DNA from: Balanoglossus misakiensis
Taxonomy: Eukaryota; Hemichordata
Reading direction: 5' to 3'
Assembly: GCA_040954595.2 (NCBI GenBank)
Contig: CM082581.2
Location: forward strand, 10,292,001 to 10,356,000
DNA length: 64,000 nucleotides
The first letter of the stretch is position 1. Each line of letters begins with the position of its first letter. The position numbers and the translations under genes were made by a program. A model generated the notes under the pieces. It ran no database searches, had not been told where the DNA came from, and was given only the letters and a program-made list of their open reading frames with translations. Positions 23,001 to 38,000 of this stretch are shown here, piece by piece.

Positions 23001-26000
23001 AAAGAATAATAGATTGAAAAGACATTGTACAAGACAATTTTGAGCCAATATGGAAAACCAGAAGAGAGAATCTGATGGGAAAAACATTTCATGATTGTTG
23101 GCAGATCTACAGATAATGAGATCTGCAGACAGAAAGTACAGAAATATGTAAGAAATTATGAAGGATCAAGGTTGTCTTACTCAAAGACGAGAGAACAGCA
23201 GATTATTCAATACTTACAAAACCTTCAGTGAACTGAGTCCATGGAAGACTTCAGGCTTTATGCAAGAAATGTGATTATAGCTTAGCAGCCTAAAAGAATC
23301 ACATAATACCATTGGTCGTAGAAATTGGAGAGAGAAAAAAATTATTTGGCTGTCCCTGGGAAAGGAGGTACTTACAGAAGTCGTAGGGAATGTAGTCCTT
23401 GGAAAGTGCCAGGAGGTATGCAACCAATCTTATTGTAACTTAGGATTCTAGAAATATTGGGAAAGGGAGAGATGGGAAAGCATCTTGGGTTAACAGCTGT
23501 GAGGGACAAGCCTTATAGAATTTCTGAAAGAAATACCTGGTTAGTAAATCATATACAGTGAAACCTGTAAAATATATTCGCTGATGTCATCGTGTGTCAA
23601 ACTGCACAATTCTGGTCGTTCCGTCAGAGCAGCATAGGGCATGCAGTTGTCTGTTAATTTAGGATCAAAATGTGCTTGTGCAGTTACAAGCTTTAGTAAG
23701 AAGAAGAGAATGACGTCTTTTGTCTGTCTTATGTGTCACCTATCAGAGAAGATGTCAAGTATTCTATGATTAAAAAAAATCTGTCATGTACAAAGACAGA
23801 TCCTATTTTATTCATGTAAATACAACAATGATGTTACTCAGAGAAAATGATAAAAAAGGTATACTTACAGAGTAGACAATCTTGGTAGATTGGTGAATGT
23901 TGTATTAGATATGGTTCTGATATCATTGTTACTCAAATCGCTGAAAGAAGAAAATAACATCATGAGTTCACGTGAACAATTGTATAAAATTAATGTGAAT
24001 CTTTCTTGAAGAAAGTGTGATAGAGTTTTACATTTCCAGTCCATGGTAATTATTACTATTGCAAGCTGTTAATATCTTCACTTACACAGTGACAAGATTT
24101 TTCAAGTAACTGAGATTGGGAATTGTCTTCAACTGGTTAACATCCAGATACCTACAAAAATGGTAAAAGAAAACATGAATTACTTTACTTGACATAGTGT
24201 TGGGGATGTGGATGTTACATTGATAATTGATATCTTCAAAAGCTGAACACTTTACTGAAATGTCAGACTTACAGTTCAGTTGTCTCTTTTGGAATGTTAG
24301 TTGGTGGGTCGTGCAATTCCTTCTTGCTGCATCGTACAACAGTACCAGTGCATGCACAGCTCCTTGGACAAGTTGACGTTCTTGGCATACAGCTGTTGTC
24401 ATCGTTGTCTGCCAGACAAATTTTAAAATCATAATCAGCAAAAAATTCTTGAGTTTATCATAATAAAAATGTTAGGGTTATCATGGGTTATCCTGAAATT
24501 ACAGTTGACAACTGACAAAAACAATACATATTCTTTCTTAGAAATCTTTAACTGAAGGGATTTGTTTTCATAACTGTCACTAAGAATGACACTATGCATT
24601 TGGCAGGTAGGGTATTATGGACATCATCATTCAACAGTTCTTGCTGATAAGCCCAACATCCAAATCAGAAATGTCAGATATGATTTATATGAGAACTTCC
24701 AGCTGAACCAAACCTTATTATTCGCACGTAGTACAGTGCACGCAGTCACATTATAATGTTTTAATGGACGGTAAAAAACTCACTTTCACAGCTGAAGTCA
24801 TTCTTCCTCAGATCTTGGATTGGAATTTCTCTGAGATCTGATGGGGTCTGACAGCGCGGGTTTCCAGTTACGATGCTGTGACTCTTCAACCACTCACCCA
24901 GCCAGCTCAGGTGACAATTACAGTTGAACGGATTCGACAGGAGATTTCTGAATATAAAGTACAAAAAAGCGAGAGAAAAAAATGACTTGTGGGTCACACT
25001 GAGCACCTCATATTCTATGAATCATACTGATAATGACTTAATTGCCAATTAAAATAGAAGAAAAATGACAACTTACAGTGTTGATAGATCCTTGAGCGTA
25101 TCAAATGAACCTGGCATTATCGTACTGATCTGATTATCATACAATGATCTGGCGGACAAAATAGAACACAAAATTGACAACTTAGAAATAAATTCGACAT
25201 CTGGAAAAACAGTTATTGTGAATACCTCACGTTTACCTTCACTGATAGGTAAAGTCCTAAAAACCAGTAAAAAACATTTTATTGGAATTTGCATTGATTT
25301 TATTACATCTCATCAAAACTTCAGTTATGTTTACAGTTTTTCATACAGTTCTTCACACATTGAGTAGCTGTGACATATCTACTTTTTTTGCAATGAGAAG
25401 ATGAAAGAAGAAATAATGCACTTCAGAATAGTTCAATCTGAGTAAAATCCGTTGTAGAGATCTGCTCAATTTTTATCTGCTATATGTTACAAGGAGATCA
25501 ACATCTCTACGTCTGATTTTAGTCAGATTGAGTGCTCTGCATAAAAAGACATACTTACAGCAAGCGAACATTGGTTAAACTTCCAAATGTGTCATTCTTG
25601 ATGCAGGACAAACGATTACTGCGTAACATTCTATGGAAGTGAACATGGCATTGATGTTACATACTGTAAAAGCATTTTTGGATCATTTTCACTTGGATTT
25701 ATTTTTGCTCTTTTGATGTTTGAGGCACATTCACGTTTTTAACCCTTTCACCCCCTTTATCTGTACACAGGTCCAATTTTACCAGTAAAAACAATGAGGT
25801 TGGACCATACTGTGACAGTGAAAGGGTTAATTTCAAAGATTTATCAAAGAATGAGCTTATACAAATTGCTGTGCCAGGATACTGACTGTGTCATCACCCA
25901 CCAAAAAATGACAAAATGAAATCCAAGCGAAAATCAACGCTTTTACAATATCAGCAAATGGAATAATCACACTATTATTAAAAGCATGAACGCCAGTAGA

Positions 26001-29000
26001 GAACTTCCAATATGAGAGCCCCAGATGTTCCAAGCGGGCAGTCTAGGTCATGCTACTTGCATATATGCACGCTAATGGTCACCGGGAAGGAGCTATCCGA
26101 TTCTACTTAACAGCGACTGGCAACAGACCAGTGATTTCTCACTGATCGGTAGCTAAGATAAACGGTATTGGGTGGAGTCTGGTAGGAAATTTACAGTGGT
26201 CGTTTTTGGATAGGTAAATTAACTCTGCAGTTAAGATTACTTTGCAAACTGATTTCTTTTCCCTGCATGGATGCATTTTAAGATTACTTTTATGTTTTTT
26301 TTTCATGGACTGCTGGATGGTTGGGTGGAGTTTATAATCTCTAAAATTATGAGGGAATGGATGAGGTTTGATTGGAAAGTTTATTGAAAGGGAAAATGAA
26401 ATTTGGAAAGTAAAGTGTATCACTATCAAGCACTGTTGGATGATGTCGCCATGACACACAACATGCAAAAGGAAAGGCAGACACACCTTAGAGGAAACAT
26501 TTCAAAACACACAAACAAATGAAACCCAAACCAAAAAATTCTGACACCTTTCATGCAAAAAAATATGAACAAAATAAACTTCTTTCAGCTCAGTCCTTCT
26601 AAACCCAATTTTTGAGTACAACGGTCCAACACACCCTTAGAACTGAACAGTGGGTTGGTACCACAGTACTCATAAAAAAGGGGTGGAGGGCTGCCATCAC
26701 CAAAGTACCCTTGTGTCTGGTACTTACAGGGTTTTCAAATTTCTAAGTCCGACCAACATGCTTCCCTTTATGTTACCGAGCTTGTTACTAGTTAATAGCC
26801 TTCACAGGTTGCAAGAGTAACATAGAAAGCAAAATATGAGCGAAAAAAATAATTCAACATTAAAAAGAACAGAAATGAACTATTATCACCATAGCAATAC
26901 AATAACACTATTTGTTTTAGCTTTATATGACATCAAAGATAAAGATATTTTACATTGTTTCACACCAATATCTTTTTCATTTAACTTTTTTTTGAAACAT
27001 TACATTAAGTAAATGTTACATACAATCAATATCTTAGACAAATTAAAAAGTTTATAACTGTGAAAAGTGCTGTGTTGGTTCTGTGTTAATTAATGTAGTG
27101 TGCACAAATTATTAAAAAGTCCCATCACCAAAATTATTTCTGATATAAGAAATTATGACTGGATTTATGGAGATGTTTTGGAGTCAGTTAGCATCGAAAT
27201 AGCTTGCATCGGGTTAATTAAACTGCATCATGGATCGTCGAACTATAAGGCCCTATCCACAGTGTGGGCGATTTTAAATCCTCAGCACGAACTTTCTATG
27301 AATTCACATTTGGGAAAATGTTTTGACATTAAGATTGTGGTAGCAGCCTTCTTCAGGGAGTACCGCAGAACAACAAGGATTTTCTGTGCATTTCTTCCCT
27401 CTCTAGTGGTACTAAGATTCACACCAATATTTCCATCACCACGGAAATTTGTATTGAAAAAGTAATTTTTGAAAATAGCAGTGCTGAAGCAATTTGTGCA
27501 TCCGACTAGTCTGCTAGAGTGACGGGCCTTCTATCATCACTCACAACAACAGTACCCTATAACCTCTGTAACATTAAAGGTGGTTTGCCAGCTAAGTGAG
27601 ATTGTAGCATACTCTTGTTGACATGTTTGGTGGTGTATGTGTAATTCTGATATATAATCTAAGATCTTATGTAAAAGAAACATTGTAGATTGGATCATAA
27701 AAAACTATTTGAAAATTTTCAAGGAACAGTGCTATTCTATGAATGACACCCATAAATGATAACTCACAAGTCTGTTAATTGTGTGGCACCGATAAAGGCT
27801 CCATCTTCAATATTTGCAATCCTGTTATTTCGAAGATCCCTGGGCAAAAAGAAATAGACGCACAAGATTACTACCAATATGTACCACCAATTATTGATGC
27901 CAAGTTGCTGAGAATTCTTGTACTCTGTAGACTTTACCGGTAAATTCTTCTCAAATGCTGAAATTTTATTGTTTTAAATCAAGCTACTTACAGTTTTCGA
28001 AGTTCAGGAAGTCGAAGAAACAGACCATTTGCTGGAATCTCACCAATCTCATTGTCATTTAGACGCCTGCAGTGGTAAAGGAGAGATGAAATATAAGAAA
28101 ATGTTCTGAACTTAGATGCTGATCTCCAAGTTGTCCCAGTCACCAACTAACTATCTTAGGTACATTTGAATGTTGAGAAAAGAAAGAGAAGCAAAGAGAG
28201 TTTGATGGAGTATGACAATGTGAAGTTGACTCACAATTCGGTGGCAAAAGCTGGGATATCATCTGGCATTTCTTTGAGTCCAATTGCTGAACAATCAATG
28301 ACACTGCCTTCGCACAGACACTGGGCTGGGCAGTCAGTAGCAATGATGCACTCACCAGCGTGCTTAGTACGGAACTCTTCTGATCCTGAATCACAAAGCA
28401 CATGAAGAAAATATTGCAGATAGGAAAAATATGATCTCTGTAAGACCACCTGTTAACACTTTTAAAGTTACCACTTAAAAATATATAATATATATGAAAA
28501 TTTATAAACTATGCAGTGTACTAACAATGAAACTAAACACACAATTGTTTCTCTCTGTTTGTTTATTTACTTGTCCACGTGTCTAAATAACTTGGGTCAT
28601 ACAGTCAAGTAAATTAAACTTCTTATACCTTTACACTTGAATTTGACTGCTTTGACTTGGCCAATTCTCTTGTTATTCATCCTCCTTGGATTTTCACATC
28701 TTGCACCACTGGTTTCAATTCCAGGGTTGTTGTGTAAGTATTCTGACAGCCATTTTAAGTTGCAGTCGCAGATAAATGGGTTCTTGGCCAAATGTCTATA
28801 ATTTCAATAAGAAAGACTTTAAGCTTTATAGATAACAATTTTACTATAGAAGACTACAATGCTAATATTAATTCTGAGAGTCATTTATCAAAATTTACAA
28901 TTTGTCAGTTTACGAAAACTTTATCCCCTTATCCATTGGGTTACAGACTTGAAGATAATTGAAACAATTTTGTTAAGACTGTCTTTGGCAAGATGTGGAG

Positions 29001-32000
29001 AAAGCGCCCTCTGTTGACAACGCAACACGTTCTCCCCAGTTTTCGCCTGTAAATCACCCCATTGATGTGGTAATCGCGCATTAAAGAAACAAACATTTCA
29101 AATTATGATGTCATTTTGATGAGTCTAAAAGCCTACCCACCCCCCTGCACATCGTGTGTGGTTCTCCATTTCATTTCCTAAACTTGTTCATTTTGCTTTC
29201 TGGCGGGTCAATATTTGGACAGTACCCCAGCAGCTCCATGGGGATACTGGGCCGACAAACAGTAGCTATGTATGGTAGCCTAAGCACAACAATTTCCACT
29301 TTTGTGAGTGCTTCCTCAGGAGAGTGAGATCTATAACAGAACTCCTATTGTGGCTGCTTTTGAGGGCCTTTTACTGCACTATAAAGTCATAGCAACTTAT
29401 TTACAATCGGGCCTTACAAATTTCTCAGCAAATTGGTGGGCAGAGTGATGGAGTATGCGGTCTTCAATGACTGTACATGAAGACCTATGACTTAGTGTTA
29501 ACTGTTTCTCAGTAAATTCACCCACTTACAGAACTGGGCAGTTTTAGATTACTACTTGTACAAAGTGCTTCAACTGACTGGGAGGAATTCTTCCCAATGT
29601 TCCTGCCTCATTTCCCAATAGAAGACCACCCCCTCCACCCCCACCCTTTCCCTAGTCAATACAGCGGGATAAAAACTTTAGCGAGGTGGAAGAGCACTGA
29701 AGTTATCCATATGTAGAAACCAATCTTATATTCTCATTTAACATCACAATTTTACACATACCCCCTACAGTTCATTATAAATAGCACATACAGTGACATA
29801 AATGTAGCAATCTGATACGATATTTACTGTGCGTTGCCTTTTTTTAGTCTCAGACGTGTTTTATGTAGTATACACAATAGGGAAATCAACTATCCATGTA
29901 AACATAGCTGTGAACTGTTACTGTAGGTTGGGGGAAACCACACAGAAACTTTACTTTTAATCTGGGAGAGAGACTTTAACGTGTTTGACACAAGGGCACA
30001 GACAGCAACTTCTAAAGGTCTCAGAGAAGAGAAAAAAAACAACACTTCCGGCCAAAGAAAATAACCACAGGCAAGGCTTTGATTCTTTGTGAGTTGGAGC
30101 CACATGAAAGCGTACTGTTTTTGATTGTACATACTGGCTGACCGTAATACTGTTAAAATGTACCCGGATATCTGACTTGTATGCTAGTAATACAATCAAT
30201 CCCATGAATACTGAAAATGCATACGTTCTCAGAGTGACAATAGGATGATATTCTGCTTGGCAATCAAGGTATATTGGCCGGACCATCCATCAAGTAAAAA
30301 CACAATGCACTTGAGACAGATTGCAAATATCTATGACCGTAAATGTGTTTTGTTCTCTTGGCTGTGTGTCTGGTAATGAATGTATGCAAATAGCAGGGCT
30401 GTTTCTGCACCAGAAGGTGTGCGCTGATACTGGATAAGATGTTATTGATGACAACAGTGATGAAAGAGATTACGTGATGAGTCATTCTAAAACATCTCTC
30501 TCTCTCTCTCAACCCATTTTCATGGCAGCGTAGCGACTTTTTTGGGGGATAATTGGAACACAATGCATATCTACAAAAACAATATAATTGTACAACAAAC
30601 GATGTATAATTAATGGGGAAATGTACAAAGTGGCCCTAAAACTGGCAACAAGAACTGCGTTACTATTTAGTTTGCCTCAACAGAAATGAAAGAATAGCGG
30701 GATTGTATATAATGGGTCTTTTGCCAAACTCTGACGAAAGAAACTTCCCTTAATCGGCACATTCTTTCAGTTTCTTTGGGAACAGATTTGCTATACAACT
30801 GATCCACTAATTAGGCAGTTTAAACTCTGTCAACAGGAAGGGCAAGCCAAGTACGGGGTCTCACCGAGGCTGATTTTTCTTCTAGGGCTTCACATCATAT
30901 TGTTCCAATCTCCTACCCCTTTTCGTTTCATTGCAACCTGCTTAAAAGGTGTGAAAATTTGATGGGATTTTTGAAGCACAGAAGTACAGAGATGGAAATT
31001 TCGGTCCGTGATTTGACTTCGCTTGAATGGCATTAGGCTTTGCAAGATTTATGGTTGGTTGATCTCTTTTGTCATTTTGGCAAATTGGATTAGTCTGCCT
31101 TTTATGGACCTTGTACCATTGAATTTCAATGGCACAATGCGAGACGGTAATCGCTCCCGCTGTACATCCCGACGTCCTCCACTTGATCTGTCCGTCCGAA
31201 CAGCCTTTTGCTGGCACAAGCCGGCTGAATTGAGCCCTCCCCATAAATCGTCCGTCCAGTGTTGGCACTCAACAACACTACTTTGTCATCTGAAAGCAGC
31301 CACTAAATGGACTGGGCGGCCAGGTTTCCGCGACAACACAATATGCAAATGCTACGTATGACTCGAAGGGCTACCGCCGAGGCAATAAATAACACCCATG
31401 AATGGGCTCCACATATTCCAAAGTACTGGACGAAATAGAAGCGAGACCGTGATGGTACTTTTCATGTACTTGACACAGACTTAACAAAAATGTTTATTTC
31501 ATGAACACTGACATCCACTTGTTAAAAGAAAACAGACAAATGAAGAAATTGTGTTTCTTTTTTCCCCCTTACTATGTGCGAATGGTCAGGATAATAAAGA
31601 TAACTGTAACAATTGTAAGGCATTTGGTAAATACGGCATAAAATACTTGAAATTGTTGGTATGCAAATTCAGATCAGAGCTTTTGCTCCAGGAAAAACTG
31701 TATATAGAGAAGGAAAATCAGAAAACAAAAAAAGACTGAAGTACTTACAGTGTCTGAATGCTAACCAGGGGTGTGAAGGTATTATTTGCGATTGACTGAA
31801 TGTTATTGTCGTATAAAGACCTGTAAAGTACAGAATAAGAAACCGGATTTAAGACAGGCATTTAAAAAAAAGCTCTTGAGAAGTATTTTGTATCATCTGA
31901 TAATTACTTCCAATCGCTTACATCCGTGAGTGTTAAACTGTGTTTCATAACCAGGTTGTTTTCGAAGCTCAATGGGCATTTGCTGAAAGCAAGTGGCATT

Positions 32001-35000
32001 GATAGGAATGTAGCATCATGCCAATGGAGAGGAACAGAAGGTACGTGCCGAGCCGAGGCACCTGTTGGCTTATCTTCTGCTGCCAAATTATTTTAGTCTT
32101 TATGATGCATTGCATACAACACAGTCTCAAGAGACTGTCTGTTGCTTGATGATTTTAAATTATTGAGTACATTTGAAGTATGTGTGAAAACAAACAGACG
32201 GTAAAGTTATAGAAAGGTGAACTTACAGCAAGTTTAAAGCTGTCAAATCTCGGAAGCTATCTGCACGTAGACAGGAGATCTTATTAGCATTCAACAGTAG
32301 CAACTGCAGAGATGACAGTCCCTTGAACAATCCAGATGGTAACTCGGTAATCTTATTGCCATATAACACTCTGAAATGAAAAATATCCCAGCCACAGGTC
32401 ACATTCCAACTTCCTGTTTCTGAAAAGAGATATCTTGGCAATGCCTTTAAGCTGCCATCCACAATCATGTTATATTTCACATCTTCAGTTTAACACGTTT
32501 CATCAATCATCCTGACCATACCGTTATACAGAATGTCTTTTTAACCCCAAGCTTGTACAGGAGATGTTATTTGTCTCAGACAAGTACAGTTGATTAACAG
32601 GATTGGTTTAACAACTGATATGAATGATTAAAACAGTTTTAGGGGCTTTACAGGCATGAAGTCAAACAGCACTATGAATTGAAAAACTTTGAAAACAAGT
32701 TTTCAGACAGATTGTCTGAAAAATTCAGTGAAATATGGGGAGTTCACAGTACTTGTTTGCCACAACACGGCCAGCTGCTGATTCGTTTGGTCGTTTTGAA
32801 GTTAATTAGGTTCAAAGTTTTGTTACGCAAGTTGTACAGGTCACTGGTCATGTCAAGAATTTCAGAACTTAACTAAAATTTACTCCAAGCCGACATCGGG
32901 GAGTCAAACGAGGACAATAATTTTCGTACATCAGCTACAAAATTTCCTCCTATGAAACATGAATGTTATTCTAGATCCAGACATAACATATGATGTGGAT
33001 TCATGCTTCCTTTAACCATTCATAAAATGCACAAACAACGTTGACATGCAAATATCATCTTTCCTTTCTGACTGCATTCTAAACGTTTTTATTTATTAGC
33101 GTGTTTTCGCCACAAGATGAAACTGAGCATTATACTTACAGCGATGTCAGTGACCTTAAACCACTGAATGCATCGTCAGAAAGCTCCGATATCAAGTTAT
33201 TGCTCAAGTCACTGAAAAAGAACAACATTATAATTTCTTTCTTTATATTTGTTGTATTAATGCATTGAAGAGTTACAAAGTTTTTTGGATCACTAGAGTA
33301 TGAAAAAGTTGAACCACACTTTTTCAGAATAATGGTTGTACATGTATCTTAAAAGACAACTTACATTCTTCTGAGTTTCTTGTAGGCAGTGAAGGATCTT
33401 GACCCAAATTTTGTGATCTGATTTTGTTCCAGTCTCCTGTTAAGAACAGTAAAAACAATATGAGAAATAAATTTGAAGGAGAAATGTCAATCTATTATAT
33501 GTAAAAAATCTTACACTTCCAGAAAAAAAGACAATCACTGGATGTCCCCATATGAGTCCAAGATTGTTTTCCCTGATTCACAGGAAAATGTTCCAAATGA
33601 GTCAATCCAAGATTTTCTTCTTCTTCTGACAGAGTGATTTAAATCATGTGATGATGTACAACACTAGTGTTTACCATCACATTCAGTTTTGACACAGTTG
33701 GGCAAAAGTTTAACGCTATGTGATGGATTACAGGTACTGAATTTAACAGTCACACAACAGGGTTGAAGTTAATTGATCTAATTACATGATGTTGTTACAA
33801 CAGCGACTACAACTGGTTGGTGTATTTTATCAGCATGATATTGTCCATCTTACAACTGGTTTTCTTTTTCCCCTCGGGTAATTTGAGACCAGGGTCCCTA
33901 CTTGGTACCAGTGACCTGACAATATGCATTACTCTCGGATCACTTGCTCGGTACAGTGCCGCCTGCTATCTCTGGTCCGGGTCTTTCTTTGGACAAGAAA
34001 CACAGACAGCGGCCGGCGAGAGCCCAGCATGCGTTGACACGTTATAAAAGCGCCGGGCCAGTGTATAAACCTCTCAGACGCAATCCAAGCATTATGCGTG
34101 TAGCTTCAGTTCAATTCAGGTCTCGTTTCCACATCACTGGATGTGAATTCCACTGCGGCGTGGATGCAAGCTAGAATTTGATGTGTTTCAGGATTGTGGA
34201 ACACGTAACCTGACAATTCCATGACATCAGCCGAGCCCTGCTTGCGTTACACTTGTGACAGTGATTCCCACAAAGATTCCATTTACACTCTGCAGTCAGT
34301 CGACCACGCGCCGTATAAATTTCGTGATGACTGTTTGAAATTTGGATCAAGGTATACGATACTACACTCTACGACACACTGCATCAGAAGTGACCTTTCA
34401 ATGCAAAGTTTAATGTTTTCAGAGTTACAACTGGAAGAGTGGTGTCAATGTGCATTACCAATGTACCGTGTCAGTTCAGACGATGGATAAAAATTTAGGC
34501 ACACATCTCGTTGCATCTCAGCTGGGTAACAGGCTGTGAATACAGTGTTTTGATTATTTGATGAGACAGTGTTCCATTTATAGAGTAGCCTTGCCAGCAT
34601 ATTAACTATAAAGCATGCATTTGCGCCGCTGTCAGATCCATTTTTAGGGGATGCAATTCAAAGTTCCATAAAACTGGCACTCAGGCTGAACCACTACAGA
34701 ATTCCTGTCATGTATTTTGTTATTTTACGATTATTGAATATATATCCCTGACCTAATTACTCTATAGTGCAGCCACTGCATCAGAGATGAAGAAAATGTA
34801 AGGGATTATTTGTAAAACATTTAAGTTCTGGAAGATTTTGCCAGCTTGTAATATATTTATAATAGTCACTGTAGAATGATGGTCACTTAGGTATATTCTC
34901 GATCTCAGACATGGCATTTACATAGAACAGGACCAATGCCCCCAAAACAACCATCTTCATTAAACTTCACATCAATAACCGAAATGTCAGACTGCCATAG

Positions 35001-38000
35001 TGAAAGTCTGTTGTATAGTTAAAAGCCACGTTTCGTCACTTGAATGTCAAATGACAACATTTACGACAGGACGTGCCTGTGTAACAAATCAGAGTCGATC
35101 AACAACTCGCACTAGTTTCCCCTGATCTTGTAACACATATCTGCAGATGTCAGCGAGACATGTACCCTCGGCACTGACAAGATTATCTTATTTCAGTCCT
35201 ACTCATCAATATAGATCTGGTATCGCTGGATAAATCAGAGGCATAATGCATGGTTAGAATGGAATAATATTTGTCTGCTGTATAAACTACATCAGTCGAG
35301 TGACAAGGCAGTAAACACTGAGTGAAATTATAACTTCCCTTTCAAGTGTCAGCAATGTGGGTGCAATCGCACAGACTAGACTCTCTCAATCATTCGTGGG
35401 GTTGGAATTGTCAAGTCAATGTATACATTACATGTGAGGTATTAAAGGATTGCACACTGGTTTGGAGAATATTATGGTGTGCATAAAAATAGCAACACAC
35501 ATCAGAAATGTCAGCGAGTGAACTTTTCTGCTAAATTTCCTAAGTTGTTAAGATTGGTAAAGTAATAATATCCCATGATGCTATTACTAACAGAATAAGT
35601 GTACAATGTAAATTTCGATGATTGAAAGTTATTGAAAAGGACTTGCAGCCTCGCTGGGTTTTACCATAAGACTTAATAATTATCTGTATAAACCCCTTTC
35701 TGGATTCAGATTATTGAGATGCAACTGTTTTTAGAACATGCTCCTCAAGATGAATAGAATGAACAGCTTTAACATACAGCAACCTTGAGTTGTGATTGGC
35801 TTATCAGACCTGCCAATCACTTTACTGTCTTGTATTTAACCAGAAAAAAGCTTACACTTTATAAAGATCAGAAAGTTGCAGAATAAATCTTCTATCAAAA
35901 AAGCTGGCTGGTTTATCAAAACAACCATCAGAGTCTTTCATAGTCTGAATAAAGTTTTGATCTGAGATTTTTATCTCCAGGACAGAAAAAGAAATGGACA
36001 GGAATGTCCTGTGACTTACAGTTCTACAGTATTTTCTGGGAAGACTTCCGGCACACTTTGGAGTCCCTTGGCTCTGCAGTCTACCACACCACCAACACAG
36101 GAACACTTGGCTGGGCAGAGCGGTTCAATCTTACACAGCTGCGCGTGATCTCTTTCTAGTCCTGATGAGGCAAAAAAAGACAAGAAAATAGCCAGTGAAT
36201 CATCACAATTTGATAACACAGTACTTTTCAGACTTGAAGAAAGAAATTATTTAATGTTACCTGGTAATAACAAATTCTTATACTTTTACAACATCACTAG
36301 CAGTACTTTGGACTGTGATATTTTAGATTTGTTTACAAACTACTTCATCACTTGTCAATTAGTCTTAAAAAGTGAAGATGACTACAGTAATACAAACATT
36401 AGCAGACATATATAGACACATTTCTCAGCCCCAGCTGCACACAACAAAAATTTACTGTTTAAACTACTCTCGGGTCAGTAACATAACCATGACTAGGAAT
36501 ACACATTTTGAGACAGAAAAAACTTTCATGTTTCCCCTTTGGGTCACTATTCCTTGCTCATACAAGTTTTTCGCATCGTGTATAGTATAATCCATACACC
36601 AGTTTGACACGCCAGAGTTGTGTATCTTTTCAATGGCATTCAGAATGCAGTTTTATGTAGTAGTTTATGAAACTGGTTACATAGGATATAGCCATTTTAT
36701 GAGTTCTCAGAGAATAAAAATAATCAGTCGCATCATGGTGTATGGGTAACGGCTAACATTAAAATTTATGTCATGTTCACTAGACTTCCGTTTAAACTTT
36801 TTCAGATAAGGGTATATACAGAAAAAAATCCCAGACTGATTTGTTATAAAAGTTAACTAACTCATGGAAGATGGAGAGATGGGTTTATTATAGCTGTATG
36901 TGTAATATATTGTCAAAAATGTATGTAATGAACTCTCAGTGGTATGATCAATGTGAAAAGAAAAAAGCTTTCAGAAACCGCACTGATGTATTTTGAAGTA
37001 GAAAACAAATGTCCATCGTACAAAAAGTCGACAGAAAACACATCTGGGAAAGCTATTTACAGAAGCAAACCAGCTCAGTTTCTTTCTTTTTCTAAATTTA
37101 CAAAGCATCTCATTTCAAGTGAGAAAAAAAGTAAAGTCCCAGCTGAGAGGACAAATGAGAATAGTGGCGGTTCTTCTTGTCAGCATTTCCCAGGCGATGA
37201 AAGCGGGTCTTTTCTACCGTATTTACTAATAGCAAGCACATCTGCTGATTTGACGATTTTAAACATGCGACCGAACTGGTGAGAATTACAAAGAATATTT
37301 AGAAGTGCATAGATATGCCTCCAGAGCACCTGATACATGTTTATTTAGTTTTAGCGCTCGTTTATGCCATTGTGCGGATAGAGAAAGGAAACTGGCGGAT
37401 TTCTTTCACATGGACACGTCCCATGTGTGGTTTATACTAAGCTTTCCTTGTTCACCTGAAGCACTACAAGCTGACTGTACATAAACTCAGTTTGGTCGGC
37501 AAACAAGGATGGGTGGCTGAAGTATTCCGCTAATTGTTTGGCGTGGGTGTCCGGGAATAATAGCCACCTTGCACATGTGTGTGTGAGGAGCCCCGGTTGA
37601 TGTTAGAAAACAATGGTCGGTATTTTGGAACTGCTTAGGGGAAAGAAGATTTGCTTTCCATAAGAGGATTCCCTAATGTTAGAACAGTTGCTCCTCGCAC
37701 ATGCTTTATAATTGTAAAGCTTTTGTTTCAGTGGTGTGTCATTGTAACCATGGCTGGCTGATTGTTTTGGAGTTTATTTTAAACTGACACTCCGTCAGAA
37801 AGCTGTTTCAAAGCTCCACCATCTGCAGGTCTGGTGGGAGGAATACTTCATTTCACTGCATAATAATTCTTCAACAAAGCTTCACACAGAGGCCCTTTCT
37901 TCGTGGCATTATTTTCCTCATTAGCCGCATAGCTTTATCCTCTACTTTGGGAATTGAGTTTACCCAATGGACTGGAAGGTACCCCTCTTTACAACTAGGT

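Larger units (their letters stand above)
24784..28385 (-). other. slit block: LRR domain 3
   Basis: N-cap exon 28235-28385 ([20 protein letters not shown]). LRR exons 27992-28066 (75 nt), 27768-27839, 26728-26799, 25559-25630 and 25077-25148, with starts [32 protein letters not shown] and SLYDNQIS. C-cap exon 24784-24947 ([20 protein letters not shown]). The order and wording match SLIT2 domain 3. Confidence 0.95.
28629..36161 (-). other. slit block: LRR domain 2 (Robo-binding)
   Basis: N-cap exon 36020-36161 ([19 protein letters not shown]). LRR exons: 33365-33436 ([18 protein letters not shown]), 33140-33211 ([18 protein letters not shown]), 32227-32370 (two repeats, [10 protein letters not shown] and [10 protein letters not shown]) and 31749-31820 ([18 protein letters not shown]). 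C-cap exon 28629-28795 ([20 protein letters not shown] and [12 protein letters not shown]). In characterised Slits this domain carries the Robo-binding surface; its strong conservation here supports the same use. Confidence 0.95.

Noticed and set aside
27100-27465. 121-codon plus-strand open frame in a slit intron
   Set aside because: It is the longest antisense frame in the gene body but has no known motif and ordinary AT-rich composition.
28386-28628. miR-218 in the intron after LRRCT2, near the vertebrate position
   Set aside because: The 243-bp intron holds no TGTGCTTGATC-like sequence on the slit strand.
31023-31361. Overlapping long open frames on both strands in a slit intron
   Set aside because: There is no recognisable domain, no splice sites fitting slit phases, and no start or poly(A) context. 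Listed only as a GC-rich patch.
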